A DNA stretch of 20,290 nt. It comes from JBNJDJ01 sp051744845 (GTDB lineage Bacteria > Bacillota > Clostridia > Peptostreptococcales > Acidaminobacteraceae). Location: assembly GCA_051744845.1 (NCBI GenBank), contig JBNJDJ010000034.1:1-20290 (forward strand), read 5' to 3'. Of this stretch, positions 1 through 7,272 are shown in pieces (within the stretch, counting starts at the first letter, position 1; the number at the start of each line of letters is the position of its first letter). The position numbers were made by a program, and so were the translations under genes. Under the pieces are notes generated by a model that did not search any database, had not been told where the DNA came from, and saw only the letters and a program-made list of their open reading frames with translations.

Positions 1-22
1 ATGCACATTATACATAAAACAT

Positions 23-49
23 AAGATTAGCTTTTGCTAATCTTTTTTT
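23..49 (+). terminator. Intrinsic terminator just upstream of dnaX
   Basis: A perfect 9-bp stem (positions 23-31 with 36-44, TTTT loop) is followed by a run of T to 49. It probably ends a transcript that starts left of the window. In many Bacillota the small SRP RNA gene sits in front of dnaX, so that is one candidate, but the 22 bases before the stem are too few to test it. Only 19 bases separate the T-run from the dnaX start, leaving no room for a dnaX promoter downstream of the hairpin. dnaX is therefore probably expressed by read-through. Confidence 0.85.
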
Positions 50-68
50 AAATCAAAGAAAGGATTAT

Positions 69-1724
69 ATGAGACACTTAGCGTTATATAGAAAATTTAG
101 ACCTTTAACTTTTGATGAAGTTATTGGACAAGATAGTGTTGTAGATACAATAAAAAATCAAATAAAAAATAATAATTTTGGTCATGCATATTTATTTACA
201 GGAATAAGAGGTACAGGAAAAACTACTATTGCTAAAATTTTTGCAAGAAGTGTCAATTGTCAATCAAAAGATACTACCGAACCATGTAATGAATGTGAAA
301 TATGTAAAAGCTTTTTGCAAAATTCCTCTATGGATATAATTGAAATGGATGCTGCAAGTAATAATGGTGTAGATGACGTAAGAGAAATAAAAGAAAATGT
401 TAAATTCCCTCCTTCTAAAGGGAAATACAAAGTATATATTATTGATGAGGTACATATGTTATCTAAAGGAGCTTTTAATGCTCTTTTAAAAACTTTAGAA
501 GAGCCTCCAGAATATGTACTTTTTCTATTAGCAACAACTGAACCTAATAAAATACCAGAGACTATATTATCTAGATGTCAAAGATATGATTTAAAGAGAG
601 TTTCTTTTGAAAAAATAAGTAATAGATTAGAAGAGATTTTAGATAAAATAGATATAGAATATGATATAAAAGCTTTAAATTTAATAGTTTCTAAGTCTGA
701 AGGCTCTGTAAGAGATGCATTGAGTATATTAGAAAAGTGTATTTCTACACATGAAAAACTAACTTCTAGCTTAGTAGCTAATATTTTAGGTTTAGTACCT
801 AAAAAGATTTTAAATGATTTTACACAAGCTATAATAGATGATGATTTATCATTAGCTATTGATTTAATAAATTCTATTAATGATGAAGGTAAAGATTTAA
901 AACAATTTATTGATATAATAATTAATCATTTTAGAAATCTTATGATTATAAAGATTCATAAAAACTCTAAAAATTTATTAGATATTTCTAATGATGAAAT
1001 AAAATCTTTAAAATCTTTTGATGAAAAATTAGAATTAATAGAAATAAATCGAATTATTCAATTATTTGTAGATCTTAATAACAAAATTAAATGGGCTACA
1101 CATACTAAGGTACTTTTTGAGGTAACTATAATTAAGATATTTAAAAAAGAATATGATTTATCTAAAGAATCTATAATTAGCCAAATAAATAAATTAAGTG
1201 ATAAAATAGAAAAAATAGAAATTCAAGGTGTTAAAAATTTTGATAAAGAAAAATCAACTAATAAAAAAGATAAGAATAAAAAAACTAATTCTAAAAATCA
1301 AAATAAGAAATTAAAATCAAATGATGAAATATCAAGTTATATTGATAAATCATCTAAAAGCAATATAAGTATAAAAAAAGTTTTAGATAAATGGCAAGAA
1401 GTTTTACAAATATTAAAAAAGGTTAGAATTAAAGTTTATGCATTTTTAGTAGAAGGAAAACCTATTAATGTAAATGGTAATAAAATAATATTATATTATA
1501 ATAAAGAATATAAGTTTCATGGAGATAATATTTTAAAAAATCAAAATAAAGAGACAATAGAAAATGTATTAAAAAAAGTATATATGACAAATTTAACAAT
1601 TGATGTAACTTATAAAAAAGAAAGAAAGACAGATATAAAAAATAATAAAAAAAAAAGTAAGTCAAACAAAAAAATTATATTAGATTATTTTAATGATTAT
1701 TCAAATAAGTTAGACATAAAGTAA
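69..1724 (+). CDS. dnaX: DNA polymerase III subunit gamma/tau
   Basis: This is the clamp-loader ATPase of the replicative polymerase: it opens and loads the sliding clamp and, as tau, links polymerases to the helicase. Visible features are the N-terminal LYRKFRP signature, Walker A GIRGTGKT (residues 45-52), four zinc-ligand cysteines (64, 73, 76, 79), Walker B IIDEVH (D126, E127) and the sensor/arginine-finger region ending in SRC (168-170). Domain III runs to about residue 370. A Lys/Asn-rich linker (about 390-420) leads to a poorly conserved C-terminal domain. The 551-residue length is normal for Bacillota. The start is the only ATG near the AAAGGA ribosome site at 59-64. ybaB and recR follow, the usual order. 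In the linker, two AAA-AAA codon pairs are each followed by a stop in the -1 frame (see findings). Confidence 0.97.
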   Translation: MRHLALYRKFRPLTFDEVIGQDSVVDTIKNQIKNNNFGHAYLFTGIRGTGKTTIAKIFARSVNCQSKDTTEPCNECEICKSFLQNSSMDIIEMDAASNNGVDDVREIKENVKFPPSKGKYKVYIIDEVHMLSKGAFNALLKTLEEPPEYVLFLLATTEPNKIPETILSRCQRYDLKRVSFEKISNRLEEILDKIDIEYDIKALNLIVSKSEGSVRDALSILEKCISTHEKLTSSLVANILGLVPKKILNDFTQAIIDDDLSLAIDLINSINDEGKDLKQFIDIIINHFRNLMIIKIHKNSKNLLDISNDEIKSLKSFDEKLELIEINRIIQLFVDLNNKIKWATHTKVLFEVTIIKIFKKEYDLSKESIISQINKLSDKIEKIEIQGVKNFDKEKSTNKKDKNKKTNSKNQNKKLKSNDEISSYIDKSSKSNISIKKVLDKWQEVLQILKKVRIKVYAFLVEGKPINVNGNKIILYYNKEYKFHGDNILKNQNKETIENVLKKVYMTNLTIDVTYKKERKTDIKNNKKKSKSNKKIILDYFNDYSNKLDIK

Positions 1725-1738
1725 TAATATGTTATAAT
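1711..1738 (+). promoter_or_regulatory. Extended -10 promoter for ybaB-recR
   Basis: A -35-like TAGACA (1711-1716, five of six consensus bases) is separated by 16 bases from a perfect TATAAT (1733-1738). A TG at 1730-1731 gives an extended -10 element. The -35 box overlaps the last codons of dnaX. The site lies 36 bases upstream of the ybaB start and would let ybaB-recR be transcribed independently of dnaX. Confidence 0.75.
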
Positions 1739-1773
1739 AAAAATGTAAGTAGAAAATGAATGGAGGCTATAAT

Positions 1774-2100
1774 ATGGGAAGAAAGAAAATGCCTGGAAAT
1801 ATGGGTAATATGATGAAACAAGTTAAAAAAATGCAAAAAGATATGGAAAAAATGCAAAAAGAATTGGAAGACAAAGAATATACAGCTACAGCTGGTGGCG
1901 GAGCAATTGAAGTTACTGTTAATGGTAAAAATGAGGTTTTAGATATTAACTTAGATGAAGCTATTGTTGATAGAGATGAAATAGAAATGTTAGAAGATTT
2001 AGTTATTGCTTCAATTAATTCTGCTATGGAAAAGGCAAAAGAAGATAGTCAAAAAACAATGGGTAAATTAACAGGTGGAATGAATATTCCAGGATTATAA
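1774..2100 (+). CDS. ybaB: YbaB/EbfC family nucleoid-associated protein
   Basis: A small DNA-binding protein of the YbaB/EbfC family (YaaK in Bacillus), almost always encoded between dnaX and recR. It forms dimers that bind DNA and is linked to nucleoid structure. The 108-residue product has the family layout: a Met/Gly-rich N-terminus, a Lys/Glu-rich amphipathic helix (KQVKKMQKDMEKMQKELED), a central AGGGAIEVTVNGKNEVLDINLD strand pair and a C-terminal helix. The ATG at 1774 is preferred over the in-frame ATG at 1756, because the TGGAGG ribosome site (1761-1766) sits 7 nt before 1774 and downstream of 1756. Its stop codon overlaps the recR start by one base (TAATG), suggesting translational coupling. 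The exact role in this organism is not shown by sequence. Confidence 0.95.
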   Translation: MGRKKMPGNMGNMMKQVKKMQKDMEKMQKELEDKEYTATAGGGAIEVTVNGKNEVLDINLDEAIVDRDEIEMLEDLVIASINSAMEKAKEDSQKTMGKLTGGMNIPGL

Positions 2101-2699
2101 TGAAAAGTTTTGCAGGACCGATTCAAAAACTTATTAATGAGTTTTCAAAATTACCTGGTATTGGTAATAAAACAGCTGAAAAGTTAGCATTTCACATTAT
2201 AGAAACAGAGAAAAAAGACGCTAACAAGTTAGCTGAAGCTATTATTGAAACAAAACAAAAAATAAAATTTTGTGAAATTTGTTTTAATTTATCAGAAAAA
2301 GATAAATGTCCGATTTGTAAAGATAACAAAAAAGATCATTCAATTATTTGTGTTGTTGAAAAGCCAAAAGATATTCAAGTAATTGAACGGACAAATGAAT
2401 TTGATGGGGTTTATCATGTATTGCATGGACATATTTCTCCAATGGATGATATTGGACCGGATGATATAAAGCTAAATGAATTAATTCAAAGAGTAAGAGA
2501 TAATCAAATAAATGAGATTATTATAGCAACTAATCCCACTGTTGAGGGAGAAGCAACATCTATGTATATTGCTAAATTACTCAAATTTTCTGATGTGAAA
2601 GTTACTAGGTTAGCTCACGGTATACCTATAGGTGGTAATTTAGAGTATACTGATGAAATGACTTTAAATAAAGCCTTTGCCGGACGAATTGAAATATGA
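2100..2699 (+). CDS. recR: Recombination protein RecR
   Basis: RecR acts with RecO (and RecF) to load RecA on single-stranded gaps during recombinational repair. The 199-residue protein has the full domain order: a helix-hairpin-helix near the N-terminus (LPGIGNKTAEKLA, 18-30), a four-cysteine zinc finger (C58, C61, C70, C73), a Toprim domain starting at IICVVEKPKD (82-91) and containing ATNPTVEGEATSMY, and the C-terminal Walker-B-like GGNLEYTDE...AFAGR region. It is translated from an ATG overlapping the ybaB stop. The gene's own stop codon lies inside the left arm of the downstream terminator. Confidence 0.97.
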   Translation: MKSFAGPIQKLINEFSKLPGIGNKTAEKLAFHIIETEKKDANKLAEAIIETKQKIKFCEICFNLSEKDKCPICKDNKKDHSIICVVEKPKDIQVIERTNEFDGVYHVLHGHISPMDDIGPDDIKLNELIQRVRDNQINEIIIATNPTVEGEATSMYIAKLLKFSDVKVTRLAHGIPIGGNLEYTDEMTLNKAFAGRIEI

Positions 2700-2722
2700 T
2701 GCATATGCATCATATTTTTTTT
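2693..2722 (+). terminator. Intrinsic terminator overlapping the recR stop
   Basis: A 10-bp stem (2693-2702 with 2707-2716) with an ATAT loop is followed by T residues to 2722. The whole 24-base stem region is a perfect palindrome. The left arm contains the recR stop codon (2697-2699). It ends the dnaX-ybaB-recR transcript. Only 25 bases separate it from the next gene, so no complete promoter fits between them. Confidence 0.88.
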
Positions 2723-2747
2723 CCCAGGAAATATTTTAGGAGGCATA

Positions 2748-4271
2748 ATGGAAACAAATAAAAAAGAAGTTGTTAAAAACATAAGTGAAAAATATATTAA
2801 TTCAGATAATCCAGTTTATTTTATTGATAATGAATTTAATGTTTTGTTTGCTAATAAAGTTATAAAAGATAATGTTGATATAAGTTTAAATAATAAATGC
2901 TTTCGAGTTTTTCATAATAGAGATAAGCCTTGTAAAAAATGTTCTTATGAAAAAGCTAAACTAAATAGTGATGTGAGTCAAATAAAAATAAATAATTTCA
3001 AATCTAATTATAATAAAAATAATAAAGATATTTTACAAATAGCACTTCCGTGTAGTCAAAAAGATTGTAATTTTCATATAATTATTGAATTTGATAATTT
3101 AGAAGAAACATTTAAAATTGAACAAAAAAATAATATTATTGAAGGATTAAATGAAAAAATTAAAATATTAGAAGATATTCAAAGAGAAAAAGACTTTTAT
3201 TATACTAATTCATTACATAAGATTCAAAGAAGAGAAAAAAATACAAAAGATTTAGTTAAATTTTTAAAAGCTCAGAAAGTTTTTGATTCTTATAAAGAAT
3301 CTATTGAAATGCTTGAAAAATTATCAATTAATTCAATAAATGATATGAATAAAATTTTGTTTTTTAATAAAATAAATGAGATAAAACCTACAAAAAAAGA
3401 TGAAAAATTTGATATAATAGGATTTTTTAATTCTATAAAAAAAGAATATACTATTTTAAGTAAAAATAGAAATATTTCTTTTAATACTAATATATCAACA
3501 AAATTGGATGATAAATATATAGGCGACCAAGATAAAATCCGACAAATAATAAAAAATATTTTAGATAATGCTTTTGATTTTACTTTTAATGGTTCGATTA
3601 TTTTAGATGTGATTTTGATAAATAAAGGAATAGATAGATCTATTATAAAAATTATAATAAAAGATACTGGTATAGGTATACCAGAAGAAAAAATAAATTA
3701 TATTACTAAAAGATTTACCAAATTAGATAATAAATCAAATTTATTTGATAAAGTAGGTTTAGGGTTATCAATTTCTAAAAAGCTTATTGAATTATTAAAT
3801 GGAACATTACATATACAATCTAAATTGCAAAATGGAACAACAGTAAGTATTGATTTGCCTCTTAAAAATGTTAATAGTAATATTGAAAAAACTACTGTAC
3901 AAAAAGAATCTAAAATTAAAGTTTTATTTGTAGGTATTAACGATATTTTTGATTACTTTCTTAAATTTAAATTCAAAGAAGATTTTATATTTAAAAAGGC
4001 CAAAGATGGTCAAGAAGGATTAGTATTATATTATGAAATAAATCCAGATATTGTGATAGTAGATATAATGTCTGAAAAAGTCAATGGGTTTAATTTTTTA
4101 GATACTATAGAGTCTAATGAAAAAAAAGATGTCCCTATAGTAGCAACATCAGATGAAATATTTAGAAATGAATCTAATTATTTAAAAAGTTATGGTTTTG
4201 ATGATTATATTTCTAAACCAATCGACTATAAAAAATTAAAAGATGTTATTAATAAAAATATAAAGGAGTAA
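2748..4271 (+). CDS. Divergent hybrid sensor histidine kinase (PAS-like, HATPase, receiver)
   Basis: A cytoplasmic 507-residue signalling protein with no membrane segment. Residues 16-112 look like a PAS sensor with clustered cysteines: C51, H56, C62 and C65, then C102, C107 and H110. This suggests metal, Fe-S or redox sensing. A charged coiled coil (115-170) follows. The dimerisation region (about 150-212) can be aligned through INDMNKILFFNKINE, which resembles LINDILDFSKIEA. H157 is then the only plausible phospho-acceptor, in a context (HKIQR) unlike the usual HEIRTP. The ATPase domain is clear: N-box NILDNAFDFT (270-279), DTGIGIP (306-312) and GLGLSIS (337-343). A receiver domain (389-507) keeps D439, S468 and K490 but has Gly-Ile where the Mg-binding acidic pair is expected (396-397). 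AGGAGG at 2738-2743 fixes the start. Signal and partner are unknown; kinase activity is uncertain. Confidence 0.85.
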   Translation: METNKKEVVKNISEKYINSDNPVYFIDNEFNVLFANKVIKDNVDISLNNKCFRVFHNRDKPCKKCSYEKAKLNSDVSQIKINNFKSNYNKNNKDILQIALPCSQKDCNFHIIIEFDNLEETFKIEQKNNIIEGLNEKIKILEDIQREKDFYYTNSLHKIQRREKNTKDLVKFLKAQKVFDSYKESIEMLEKLSINSINDMNKILFFNKINEIKPTKKDEKFDIIGFFNSIKKEYTILSKNRNISFNTNISTKLDDKYIGDQDKIRQIIKNILDNAFDFTFNGSIILDVILINKGIDRSIIKIIIKDTGIGIPEEKINYITKRFTKLDNKSNLFDKVGLGLSISKKLIELLNGTLHIQSKLQNGTTVSIDLPLKNVNSNIEKTTVQKESKIKVLFVGINDIFDYFLKFKFKEDFIFKKAKDGQEGLVLYYEINPDIVIVDIMSEKVNGFNFLDTIESNEKKDVPIVATSDEIFRNESNYLKSYGFDDYISKPIDYKKLKDVINKNIKE

Positions 4272-4272
4272 A

Positions 4273-5412
4273 ATGAAAAAATTTAGACTTTTAGCAACAA
4301 CAGCATTTGGTATAGAGGGTATTACAAAGAGAGAGGTAAAGAAATTAGGTTTTGAAAATATCAAAGTAGAAAATGGAAAAGTTTATTTTGATGGGACAAA
4401 AGAAGATATTGTTAAAGCAAATTTATGGCTTAGAACTGCTTCTAAAATATATATAATTCTAGATGAATTTAAAGCATATGAGTTTGATACGTTATATGAA
4501 AGAATTTATGAACTTCCTTGGCAAGATTTAATTAATAAGGATGATAAATTTCCTGTTTTAGGAAACTCGGTAAAATCAAAACTTCACAATGTTCCATCAA
4601 TACAATCTATTGGTAAAAAAGCTGTAGTAGATAAATTAAAAACTAAATATAATTGTGATTGGTTTGATGAAACAGATAACAATTATGAAATTTTAGTAGA
4701 TATATATAAAGACAAAGTGTCAGTAAGATTAAATACAACTGGAGAAGGGTTACATAAAAGAGGATATAGATTAGAAAAAAACGAGGCTCCTCTTCGTGAG
4801 ACTCTTGCAGCTAGTTTATTACAAATTGCAAGATGGAAAGCTAAAATACCATTAATAGATCCTTTATGTGGTACAGGAACAATATTAATTGAAGCAGCAA
4901 TGTATGCTAAAAATATAGCTCCAGGTTTAAATAGAGAATTTGATTTTGAAAATTGGGATTTGATTTCTGATAAATTAATCGAAGAACAGAAAGAAAAAGC
5001 TAGAGAAAAACAAGTTGATCGGGATGTTTATTTAAAAGGATATGATAGAGATAATGAAGTTATTGATATAGCAAAATCTAATGCTAAAAGAGCTAATGTT
5101 TTAGAATGTATTGATTTTAAATGTCAAGAGCTAAAAGATTTTGAAATAGACAAAAAATATGGTTATTTAATAACTAACCCACCATATGGTGAAAGATTAG
5201 GCACATATGAAGAAGCAAAACATATTAATCAGTTATTAGGAGAAAAAGGGAGTCAGTTAGAGACTTGGTCTAAATATATATTTACTTCTTTTGATTCTTT
5301 TGAAGAAGTTTATGGTAAAAAAGCTACTAAAAATAGAAAATTATATAATGGTAAGATTAGATGTTATTTTTATCAATATTATGGTCCAAGACCACCTAAG
5401 AATAGATTGTAG
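4273..5412 (+). CDS. ypsC: THUMP-domain class I SAM-dependent RNA methyltransferase (YpsC/RlmL-like)
   Basis: A predicted 23S rRNA guanine-N2 methyltransferase of the YpsC/RlmL-N family (UPF0020). The N-terminal part (residues 4-160) matches the ferredoxin-like plus THUMP RNA-binding module: LATTAFGIEGITKREVK at the start and VSVRLNTTGEGLHKRGYR at the end. The Rossmann methyltransferase domain carries the SAM-binding DPLCGTGTILIEA (196-208), the acidic loop GYDRD and the catalytic TNPPYGERLG (301-310). NPPY is typical of N2-guanine and N6-adenine methylases. The 379-residue length is normal. Older databases call this family a putative DNA methylase; RNA is the better-supported substrate. The ribosome site AAAGGAG lies inside the end of the kinase gene, and the ATG follows its stop by one base, so the two are co-transcribed. 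The exact modified base is inferred. Confidence 0.92.
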   Translation: MKKFRLLATTAFGIEGITKREVKKLGFENIKVENGKVYFDGTKEDIVKANLWLRTASKIYIILDEFKAYEFDTLYERIYELPWQDLINKDDKFPVLGNSVKSKLHNVPSIQSIGKKAVVDKLKTKYNCDWFDETDNNYEILVDIYKDKVSVRLNTTGEGLHKRGYRLEKNEAPLRETLAASLLQIARWKAKIPLIDPLCGTGTILIEAAMYAKNIAPGLNREFDFENWDLISDKLIEEQKEKAREKQVDRDVYLKGYDRDNEVIDIAKSNAKRANVLECIDFKCQELKDFEIDKKYGYLITNPPYGERLGTYEEAKHINQLLGEKGSQLETWSKYIFTSFDSFEEVYGKKATKNRKLYNGKIRCYFYQYYGPRPPKNRL

Positions 5413-5421
5413 GTATAAGCT

Positions 5422-6519
5422 ATGTATCGATTGAAGAAAAATGGGTATAATTTAATTTCAATTATATTTTTAATAATTATAATACTAATAGTTTTTAATT
5501 ATAAAAGTATTTATAATAAATTAAAACCTAATATTTCCTTTGGTGAAATAAAGCTAGAGGAAATATTTAGTCAAAAAAAGGATAGTTTTAATTATACTAA
5601 GACTTTTTTTATTTTAAATAATAAGATAATTAGTATTCAAAATTCTAAATTGATTTATAGAGATGATAATTTGGAAAAAGTTTGGGCTAAAGAAATAAAT
5701 GGTCAAGATTTAAGAGTTTTTAGTAAAAATGAAAAAATATATGTTTTGGATGCTAGTTTAGGAGATATTTATAAATTAGATAGTAAAGGCAATATAGAAG
5801 CTAAGATTTATAGTTTAGGTGGTTTAAAGGAAGTAATTTATTTTTCAGATTCTAAATTTATATTTATAAATAATGATAATAATCTAATATATTTAGATAA
5901 CAAGTTAACTATTAAAACTGAAAAAAAATTAGATTTTAATAATATTTTAGATATAAATTATAGTAATAAATATATTTATTTTTTATCATTAGAAGATAAT
6001 AATGACTATTATTATACAAAAATACTAAAAATGGATTTGAATTTTGAAATCATATCTAATAAAAATATTAGAGATAATATTTTTTATAATAATATTATTG
6101 AAAATGATCAAATATATTTAAATAATAATCATAAATTATTAAAAATTGATAAAAAAGATAATATTTTATGGGAAAAAAAATTTGAAAATTCTATTAAAAA
6201 AATATATAAAGATGAAAAGTTTTATATAACAACTAATAATAAAAATGATAAAAGTGTTGACATTTTAAAAGTTTTAGATGATAATGGTGTTATATTGGAT
6301 AGTGTAGATTTACCAATTAGTAATTTAAAAGGAATAGAAAAGATTAATGAAGATATTTTAATTTATAATAAAGAAAAAATAAGTATTTTAGATAAAAAAT
6401 ATAGTATAAAAATGATAAGTAATTTAGATAAAGAAATTTTAAATATTAAAATATTAAAAGAAAACAATATAATGGTTAATACCAAAAGTCATATTTATAT
6501 TTATAAATTAATTTATTGA
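5422..6519 (+). CDS. Unrecognised membrane-anchored protein with propeller-like repeats
   Basis: A 365-residue protein not recognised as a named family. A short basic N-terminus and one hydrophobic segment (about residues 11-26) suggest an uncleaved signal anchor with the rest outside the membrane. The remainder is rich in Asn, Lys, Asp and Ile and contains repeated short beta-strand units ending in aromatic or charged turns. Examples are LEKVWAKEINGQ, YKLDSKGNIEAKIYSL and ILWEKKFENSIKKIY. These resemble blades of PQQ-like or WD-type beta-propellers and suggest a 6- to 8-bladed fold. No catalytic motif is visible. A weak ribosome site (AGGT, 5411-5414) precedes the ATG. It sits 9 nt after ypsC and 44 nt before cvpA and probably shares their transcript. 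The gene is even more AT-rich than its neighbours. Confidence 0.7.
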   Translation: MYRLKKNGYNLISIIFLIIIILIVFNYKSIYNKLKPNISFGEIKLEEIFSQKKDSFNYTKTFFILNNKIISIQNSKLIYRDDNLEKVWAKEINGQDLRVFSKNEKIYVLDASLGDIYKLDSKGNIEAKIYSLGGLKEVIYFSDSKFIFINNDNNLIYLDNKLTIKTEKKLDFNNILDINYSNKYIYFLSLEDNNDYYYTKILKMDLNFEIISNKNIRDNIFYNNIIENDQIYLNNNHKLLKIDKKDNILWEKKFENSIKKIYKDEKFYITTNNKNDKSVDILKVLDDNGVILDSVDLPISNLKGIEKINEDILIYNKEKISILDKKYSIKMISNLDKEILNIKILKENNIMVNTKSHIYIYKLIY

Positions 6520-6524
6520 TTATT

Positions 6525-6563
6525 AGGAGGTGAAACTACTTATTAATCTTAATAAGTAGTAAA
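6525..6563 (+). promoter_or_regulatory. Distant Shine-Dalgarno and hairpin before cvpA
   Basis: A full-strength ribosome site (AGGAGGTGA, 6525-6533) is followed by a perfect 12-base inverted repeat (6535-6546 with 6549-6560), then AAA and the cvpA ATG at 6564. In the linear sequence the GGAGG core is 33 nt from the ATG, too far for normal initiation. No ATG, GTG or TTG in the cvpA frame lies in between, and the frame is closed by TGA at 6531-6533. If the hairpin forms, the single-stranded spacer left is TGAA plus AAA, i.e. 7 nt, which is optimal. The hairpin therefore probably juxtaposes the two signals. It has no T-run and is not a terminator. Confidence 0.7.
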
Positions 6564-7256
6564 ATGGTTAATACTCTAGATATAATTATTATAATATTTA
6601 TAATAATTAATTTATTTTTCGGATGGAAAAAAGGTTTGATTTTGTCAATTTTTGACTTAGGTGGTATTATTGTTTCGTTTTTTTTAACTAAAAGATATTT
6701 TAAAAAATTTAGTGAATTACTTTTAAAAAATGTAGATTGGGTAAAAAATTTACAAAATAATATGGCTTTAAAAATACAAAATACTTATATTGATGACCAA
6801 GAAATTATATCTAAAATTAAAGATGATAATTTTTTAAAAGAACTAAATTTACCTAGTACTTTAGAAACAAAATTTAATCAATTAATGATAAATAATGATT
6901 TATCTAAAATGACAAACTTAGATGAGACTTTATCTAAAATAATTGTAGAGGCTATAGTTCATCTAGTTGCCTTTATTGTTTTGTTTGTATTACTTTTATT
7001 GATTATAAAGATAATAGGTCTTGTTATTAATCAATTATTTCAATTACCAGGTTTAAAAGGAATTAATCAATTTGGCGGTCTTTTATTTGCTTTTATCAAA
7101 AGTAATATATTAATAATGGTTTTTATGGCTATTGTAGTTTTATTAGAATCTTTAGGAGTAGATATAGGGATTAAAAATTTAATTAATAATTCTAAAATTG
7201 GTAGAGTTTATTATCATAATAACATATTGCTTTATTTAATTAATTATTATTTATAG
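6564..7256 (+). CDS. cvpA: CvpA family membrane protein
   Basis: An integral membrane protein of the CvpA (colicin V production) family. The family is widespread in Bacillota and its biochemical role is unsettled. The 230-residue product has the family topology: TM1 (residues 3-18), a FFGWKKGLILSIFDLGGIIVSF signature continuing into TM2 (24-40), an extra-membrane loop (about 45-122), TM3 (126-151) and TM4 (about 168-190). The signature Gly-rich NxxxGxxxG-type spacing around TM2 supports the call. The start is set by conservation of the TM1 region and by being the first start codon in frame. Its ribosome site is unusually far upstream, with a hairpin between. It is followed after 16 nt by yedF with its own ribosome site. 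Confidence 0.85.
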   Translation: MVNTLDIIIIIFIIINLFFGWKKGLILSIFDLGGIIVSFFLTKRYFKKFSELLLKNVDWVKNLQNNMALKIQNTYIDDQEIISKIKDDNFLKELNLPSTLETKFNQLMINNDLSKMTNLDETLSKIIVEAIVHLVAFIVLFVLLLLIIKIIGLVINQLFQLPGLKGINQFGGLLFAFIKSNILIMVFMAIVVLLESLGVDIGIKNLINNSKIGRVYYHNNILLYLINYYL

Positions 7257-7272
7257 ATTATAGGAGGGAAAT

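Noticed and set aside
1647..1656. A run of ten A residues in dnaX, as a transcription-slippage site for gamma
   Set aside because: It falls near codon 527 of 551, so slippage would only change the last residues and could not produce a gamma-like form.
1465..1665. Minus-strand frames inside dnaX, metF and other genes with hydrophobic Phe/Tyr/Leu-rich products
   Set aside because: They are antisense shadows of Lys/Asn-rich coding sequence in AT-rich DNA, without ribosome sites.
5411..5421. Promoter search before the propeller-like gene
   Set aside because: Only 9 bases separate it from ypsC and no -10/-35 pair stands out in the end of ypsC. Co-transcription is simpler.
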